Positions 23,439 to 26,677 of a stretch of DNA of 26,677 nt are shown piece by piece. The notes under the pieces are model-generated. The model did not search any database. It saw nothing but the letters and a program-made list of their open reading frames with translations, and was not told where the DNA came from. Location of the stretch: the NCBI RefSeq assembly GCF_900142075.1, contig NZ_FQZO01000017.1, positions 1-26,677 of the forward strand, in the 5' to 3' direction. The DNA comes from Clostridium amylolyticum (GTDB lineage: Bacteria; Bacillota; Clostridia; Clostridiales; Clostridiaceae). Position 1 is the stretch's first letter; every line of letters begins with the position of its first letter. The translations under genes and the position numbers were made by a program.

Positions 23439-24611
23439 TTACCTCTCCTTTCCTTGTACTGCTGTTTCTTTAAGTATAGTACCTGATTTTAAATCTTCCT
23501 TGGCAGGTATCACCGTTATGGTTCCTCCATTACCTAAAATGCAATCCCTTCTAATAATAGCATCTGTTCCCAAGATTGCTTTATCCACCACCACGTTATC
23601 TCCTATTTTTACATTGGGCATAAGCACAGAGTCTTTAACTTTAGCGTTTTTACCTATATATACACCTGGAAATAACACAGAATTTTCTACTTTTCCATAT
23701 ATTACACAGCCTTCTACCACTAAAGAGTTAGATACCGAAGCTTCAGGTCCTATATACTGAGCAGGTCTGGAAGGATTTACAGAGTATATTCTCCAATTGT
23801 AATCATGAATATCAAGCTCATTATCCTCTCTAAGAAGATCCATATTTGCTTCCCATAGACTTTCAGTAGTACCTACATCCTTCCAATAACCTTGGAAAGG
23901 ATAAGCTACCAGCTTCTTATCATCCCCTAACAATCTAGGAATTATATTTTTTCCAAAATCGTTGTTGGAATTTTTATCTGCTGCATCTTCCTTTAAGTAC
24001 TTTCTAAGCATTTTCCAATTAAATATATAAACCCCCATGGAAGCTTTAGTACTCTTTGGTACAGGAGGCTTTTCTTCAAATTCATATATTACATTGTCTT
24101 CTTTGGTATTCATTATACCAAATCTCGTTGCCTCTTCTTTAGTAACTTCAAAAACAGCGATGGTTGCATCTGCTTGTTTTTCTTTATGATATTTAAGCAT
24201 TTTTGTATAATCCATTTTGTAAATATGATCTCCAGATAGAACAAGAACATATTCAGGATCATAATTATCTATAAAAGATATATTTTGATATATAGCATGA
24301 GCTGTGCCTCTATACCAATTACCACCGTTCTCACTTTGATAAGGTGGCAAGACAAAAACCCCACCATCCCTTCTGTCCAGATCCCAAGAACTTCCTATGC
24401 CTATATGGGAATTCAGTTCTAAAGGCTGATACTGCGTAAGAACCCCTACAGTATATATACCAGAATTAGAGCAATTACTTAGAGTAAAATCTATAATTCT
24501 GTATTTGCCGCCAAAGGGCACTGCAGGTTTGGCTATTTTTTTAGTTAACACGCCAAGTCTAGAACCTTGTCCCCCTGCTAGGATCATTGCTACAATTTCT
24601 TTTTTAGCCAT
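23439..24611 (-). CDS. glgC: Glucose-1-phosphate adenylyltransferase (ADP-glucose pyrophosphorylase)
   Basis: This 390-residue enzyme makes ADP-glucose from ATP and glucose-1-phosphate, the committed step of bacterial glycogen synthesis. It has the nucleotide loop LAGGQGSRLGVLT, the KPAVPFGGKYRIIDFTLSN region, the catalytic LSGDHIYKMDY, FEEKP for glucose-1-phosphate binding and WKDVGT. The beta-helix domain follows (about 285-380). Length is normal. GGAGAGG precedes the ATG, and a good promoter lies about 50 bases upstream. It heads the operon glgC-glgD-glgA; glgB and glgP are not in view. All arginine codons I checked here are AGA or AGG. Confidence 0.95.
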   Translation of the reverse strand: MAKKEIVAMILAGGQGSRLGVLTKKIAKPAVPFGGKYRIIDFTLSNCSNSGIYTVGVLTQYQPLELNSHIGIGSSWDLDRRDGGVFVLPPYQSENGGNWYRGTAHAIYQNISFIDNYDPEYVLVLSGDHIYKMDYTKMLKYHKEKQADATIAVFEVTKEEATRFGIMNTKEDNVIYEFEEKPPVPKSTKASMGVYIFNWKMLRKYLKEDAADKNSNNDFGKNIIPRLLGDDKKLVAYPFQGYWKDVGTTESLWEANMDLLREDNELDIHDYNWRIYSVNPSRPAQYIGPEASVSNSLVVEGCVIYGKVENSVLFPGVYIGKNAKVKDSVLMPNVKIGDNVVVDKAILGTDAIIRRDCILGNGGTITVIPAKEDLKSGTILKETAVQGKER

Positions 24612-24662
24612 AGTATAACCTCTCCTTTCTTAAATCCGAACAACATAAGTCTCCCTAATTAT

Positions 24663-24691
24663 ATTATAACAAGGCATTATGAAGGTAACAA
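24663..24691 (-). promoter_or_regulatory. Promoter of the glgC-glgD-glgA operon
   Basis: TTGTTA (24686-24691), a 17-base spacer and a perfect TATAAT (24663-24668) on the minus strand give a leader of about 45 bases before glgC. Confidence 0.7.
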
Positions 24692-24753
24692 CACAATAAG
24701 CTTCAATTTATAATAAACTTTAAAATTTAACTGTTTATTGAGAACAAAATATC

Positions 24754-24783
24754 AACTCTTGAAATTCCTACCTTTCAAGAGTT
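24754..24783 (-). terminator. Hairpin terminator after the zinc-ribbon gene
   Basis: The perfect 11-base arms AACTCTTGAAA/TTTCAAGAGTT have an eight-base loop and are followed on the minus strand by GATATTTTG. It separates the zinc-ribbon gene from the glg promoter. The T-tract is modest. Confidence 0.65.
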
Positions 24784-24832
24784 AATAGAATTTTAACATA
24801 GAATTTTAAAATTATTAATTTTGCGTCTATTG

Positions 24833-24859
24833 TAATGCAAAACACCGTTTCTTGCATTA
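24833..24859. other. Hairpin in the gap between glgC and the zinc-ribbon gene
   Basis: The arms TAATGCAA/TTGCATTA surround an 11-base loop. It lies about 55 bases after the zinc-ribbon gene stop. With the terminator at 24754 and the glg promoter it accounts for what I can see in the roughly 300-bp gap 24612-24912, which is otherwise featureless AT-rich DNA. Confidence 0.4.
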
Positions 24860-24912
24860 TCGCTTAATTTTTTGTGCACATCTAAAATTTTTCCAACCCT
24901 TTACTACATACC

Positions 24913-25353
24913 CTAAAGCTTTTGTACAAATTCTGCTACATACCCTAAAGATTGCTGCATAACCTGCTGGTCTACACCTAAGATATCAATTTTATTTTCC
25001 ATAAGTGCAAGTCTTTCATTTAATCTATAAATTACATCCTTCATTTCATCTAGCTTCTTTTGTTCATAGGAAACCTGCGTGCCACTTTCATCTATATATA
25101 CCTTGTCCGGAGGATTCCCACATTCAGTACATTTTGCATATACCCCTTCTTTTTCCGTATCTTTAAATACCTTAAAAGTGTCATTGTTACATTGCGAGCA
25201 ACTAGATAGCATTAAATAATCGTAGTAGCTTACATCTAAAGAGTATCTCTCCCCACACTCGCTACATATGATCACCAGATTATTTTCTTCAGTATAGATA
25301 TAAAAACTATTACCTCTGCAACCTTCCTTTTCACAAACCATTGTCCTTATCAT
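24913..25353 (-). CDS. Double zinc-ribbon protein with C-terminal coiled coil (unknown function)
   Basis: I do not recognise a named family for this 146-residue protein. It has four cysteine pairs, C7/C12, C30/C33 (CSEC), C52/C55 (CSQC) and C75/C78 (CTEC), consistent with two zinc ribbons in the first 80 residues. A charged segment and a coiled coil (about 97-125, KKLDEMKDVIYRLNERLALMENKI) follow. The ending is LGYVAEFVQKL. I chose the ATG at 25353, with AGGGGTGAT upstream, over a GTG at 25362. That ribosome site is buried in a 15-pair hairpin. A nucleic-acid or protein-binding role is possible but unproven. Confidence 0.75.
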   Translation of the reverse strand: MIRTMVCEKEGCRGNSFYIYTEENNLVIICSECGERYSLDVSYYDYLMLSSCSQCNNDTFKVFKDTEKEGVYAKCTECGNPPDKVYIDESGTQVSYEQKKLDEMKDVIYRLNERLALMENKIDILGVDQQVMQQSLGYVAEFVQKL

Positions 25354-25357
25354 AGCA

Positions 25358-25393
25358 ATCACCCCTATTCATTTAATATGAAGTAGGGGTGAT
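25358..25393 (-). promoter_or_regulatory. Hairpin masking the zinc-ribbon gene's ribosome binding site
   Basis: On the minus strand ATCACCCCTA (25393-25384) pairs perfectly with TAGGGGTGAT (25367-25358), and the stem continues with TTCAT/ATGAA past one bulged base to a five-base loop. The distal arm contains the Shine-Dalgarno AGGGGTGAT, four bases before the ATG. No T-run follows, so a translational switch is likelier than a terminator. Confidence 0.65.
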
Positions 25394-25458
25394 AATTATT
25401 ACACTTATTTATTTTTTATTATTAAATATTTTCAATTTAAAATCTTTGCTTTAAATAA

Positions 25459-26304
25459 TTAAAGATTTTCTTCAGCCCATTTAACTACATGTACTAAGGC
25501 GTGATCCTCATTACTGCTTAAACAATATTTTGCATAAGGTCTTAACTTTTCATTGCAATTAGTAACAGTAAATCCATGTCCAGCCCTAGTTAACATGTCT
25601 AGATCATTCATATTATCGCCTATAGCAATTACATGTTCCATATCCATATTCATATATTGAGCCAGCTTTTCTAAAGATGTGCCTTTAGATATATCTATGG
25701 GTAATAATTCTAACAGGATATCTCCTGATCTCATTACATTAGCTTCTTCTATATTGTTTATAAAATAATCTTCCATTTCATCTAAAAATTTAGGAGTAGC
25801 AGCCAATATAACCTTATTCCAAGGTCTTTCCCATCCATCTTCTAAAAGTAAAGTGTTTTCATACTCTTGTACTATATTTTTATCTGCTGAATAATAAGGT
25901 ACTTTGTCTAACATCTGCATGGCTACAGTCATAAGGTTATGCCTGATTATAAGGAGCTTGTCCCCACAATAAGCTCCTATACCTAACCCTGGGAACTCTT
26001 CATATATCCTTTTAACCCTTTCTTTTATGGAGGCATTCACATGTTTCTGCCAAATTATATCCTTCTTGTAAAAGTCATATATCACAGCTCCATTATAAAG
26101 TATTGCAGGAGTATCTAAGGTTATATCTTTAAGATAAGGTTCTGTAGAAAACTGAACTCGTCCAGTAGCTATGGTAAACTTTCCTCCCAGCTGTTGAAAC
26201 CTTTTTATAGCCTCTATATTTTCTTCACTTATTTCTTTAGTATTATTTAAAAGGGTACCATCCATATCCGATACTAATAGATATCTTGATAAATCCTTTG
26301 CCAT
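25459..26304 (-). CDS. Cof-type HAD phosphatase
   Basis: This 281-residue cytosolic HAD phosphatase of the Cof/IIB subfamily typically dephosphorylates sugar phosphates, flavin precursors or similar small molecules. Motif I is SDMDGTLL (D13, D15), motif II sits in TIATGR, and motif IV is IAIGDNMNDLDMLTRAGHG. The lysine is in DISKGTSLEKL, and a large C2-type cap lies in between. I chose the ATG at 26304, with AGGTGGTG upstream; the frame continues upstream to 26400 but that part looks like promoter and leader DNA. It lies upstream of the zinc-ribbon gene on the same strand, about 100 bp away. Confidence 0.9.
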   Translation of the reverse strand: MAKDLSRYLLVSDMDGTLLNNTKEISEENIEAIKRFQQLGGKFTIATGRVQFSTEPYLKDITLDTPAILYNGAVIYDFYKKDIIWQKHVNASIKERVKRIYEEFPGLGIGAYCGDKLLIIRHNLMTVAMQMLDKVPYYSADKNIVQEYENTLLLEDGWERPWNKVILAATPKFLDEMEDYFINNIEEANVMRSGDILLELLPIDISKGTSLEKLAQYMNMDMEHVIAIGDNMNDLDMLTRAGHGFTVTNCNEKLRPYAKYCLSSNEDHALVHVVKWAEENL

Positions 26305-26347
26305 AATTTCACCACCTTTTCTAGTATACAAAAAAATCTTCATGGTA

Positions 26348-26376
26348 ATTGTATCACGTAAGACAAACCTGAGCAA
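26348..26376 (-). promoter_or_regulatory. Possible promoter of the Cof-type phosphatase gene
   Basis: TTGCTC (26371-26376), a 17-base spacer and TACAAT (26348-26353) on the minus strand lie about 45 bases before the ATG. The -10 is good and the -35 is weak. Confidence 0.45.
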
Positions 26377-26440
26377 AAACATTACAAACCAAACTGTCAA
26401 ATTTTACTTTACAACCGAACACATGTTCTATATAATGATA

Positions 26441-26583
26441 ATTAAGAATTTAAAATTTAGAATTTAGAATGAAGGAGGAAACTCGGAGAGTTTCTTTGAA
26501 TTTAAATAAGGAAAGTCTTCCTGCAGAAGCTTTTCTTATAATAGATTTAAAGTTTTTCTGGTACTTTTTCGGAAAAACTATCC
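26441..26583 (+). repeat. Dispersed hairpin-rich repeat, copy 2 (MITE-like)
   Basis: This aligns with the reverse complement of 937-1194 over most of its length. Shared blocks are GGAGGAAACTC...GAGTTTCTTT, AGAAGCTTTT, TTTAAAGTTTTTCT and GAAAAACTATCC. Three hairpins are kept with different loops: GAAACTC/GAGTTTC (26478-26494), AAAG-CTTC/GAAGCTTT with a bulge (26512-26533) and AGTTTTTC/GAAAAACT (26551-26579). The fourth hairpin of copy 1 and its right-hand terminal repeat are not found. Beyond it, 26584-26677 shows no recognisable feature. Confidence 0.7.
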
Positions 26584-26677
26584 TCGGATGGACCCCTTCA
26601 AATGGGACTTTATATTCGAATTACTAACTTACTCTTAAAATTGCTATCTTTTAGATTATAGAACCCATAAGGAGTTC

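Noticed and set aside
25358..25393. Hairpin as a terminator of the Cof-type phosphatase gene
   Set aside because: No T-run follows the stem on the minus strand; the sequence runs directly into the ATG of the next gene.

Overview
The window looks like chromosome from a low-GC Firmicute, most likely Clostridium sensu stricto. The reasons are very AT-rich intergenic DNA, near-consensus AGGAGG-type ribosome binding sites, several TTG starts, a strong AGA/AGG arginine preference, and gene families common in clostridia (GlgC/GlgD pair, MASE3-PAS histidine kinase, DUF969/DUF979 with pyrrolidone carboxyl peptidase, TldD/TldE pair, PepF). No species is claimed. No phage, IS transposase, CRISPR array, tRNA or rRNA gene is visible.

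Layout. Positions 1-180 hold the promoter region of an rRNA operon that is transcribed leftward off the window. Next come a small CmpB-type membrane protein (+), a hairpin-rich dispersed repeat, and an AbgT-family transporter (-) with a structured 5' leader. Then follow a cardiolipin synthase (+), an orphan MASE3-PAS histidine kinase (-), a VanZ-like protein (-) and a uracil-DNA-glycosylase-fold protein (+). That last gene converges on a 5-oxoproline module, DUF969-DUF979-pcp (-). A HAD phosphatase (+) faces oligoendopeptidase F (-), which is followed upstream by the TldE/TldD operon (-).

From 16.6 to 20.1 kb there is a two-component/ABC cassette (-) in the order response regulator, ATPase, permease, sensor kinase. 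The kinase is split by a one-base frame discrepancy at an A7T5 tract, and it uses CGN arginine codons unlike its neighbours. After an ElaA-type acetyltransferase comes a glycogen synthesis operon glgC-glgD-glgA (-) with a good promoter. The right end has a double zinc-ribbon/coiled-coil protein whose ribosome binding site is buried in a long hairpin, a Cof-type HAD phosphatase (-), and a second copy of the dispersed repeat.

How the genes work together: GlgC/GlgD make ADP-glucose, which GlgA polymerises to glycogen. Pcp releases 5-oxoproline from peptides, and DUF969/DUF979 are associated with its transport. PepF and TldD/TldE are peptidases that fit a peptide-using lifestyle. The cassette resembles peptide-antibiotic sensing and export modules. 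The least explained items are the abgT leader RNA, the hairpin that masks a ribosome binding site, the A7T5 kinase split, and the repeat family whose hairpin arms are conserved while the loops vary. These are candidates from reading alone; no database search or folding program was run.
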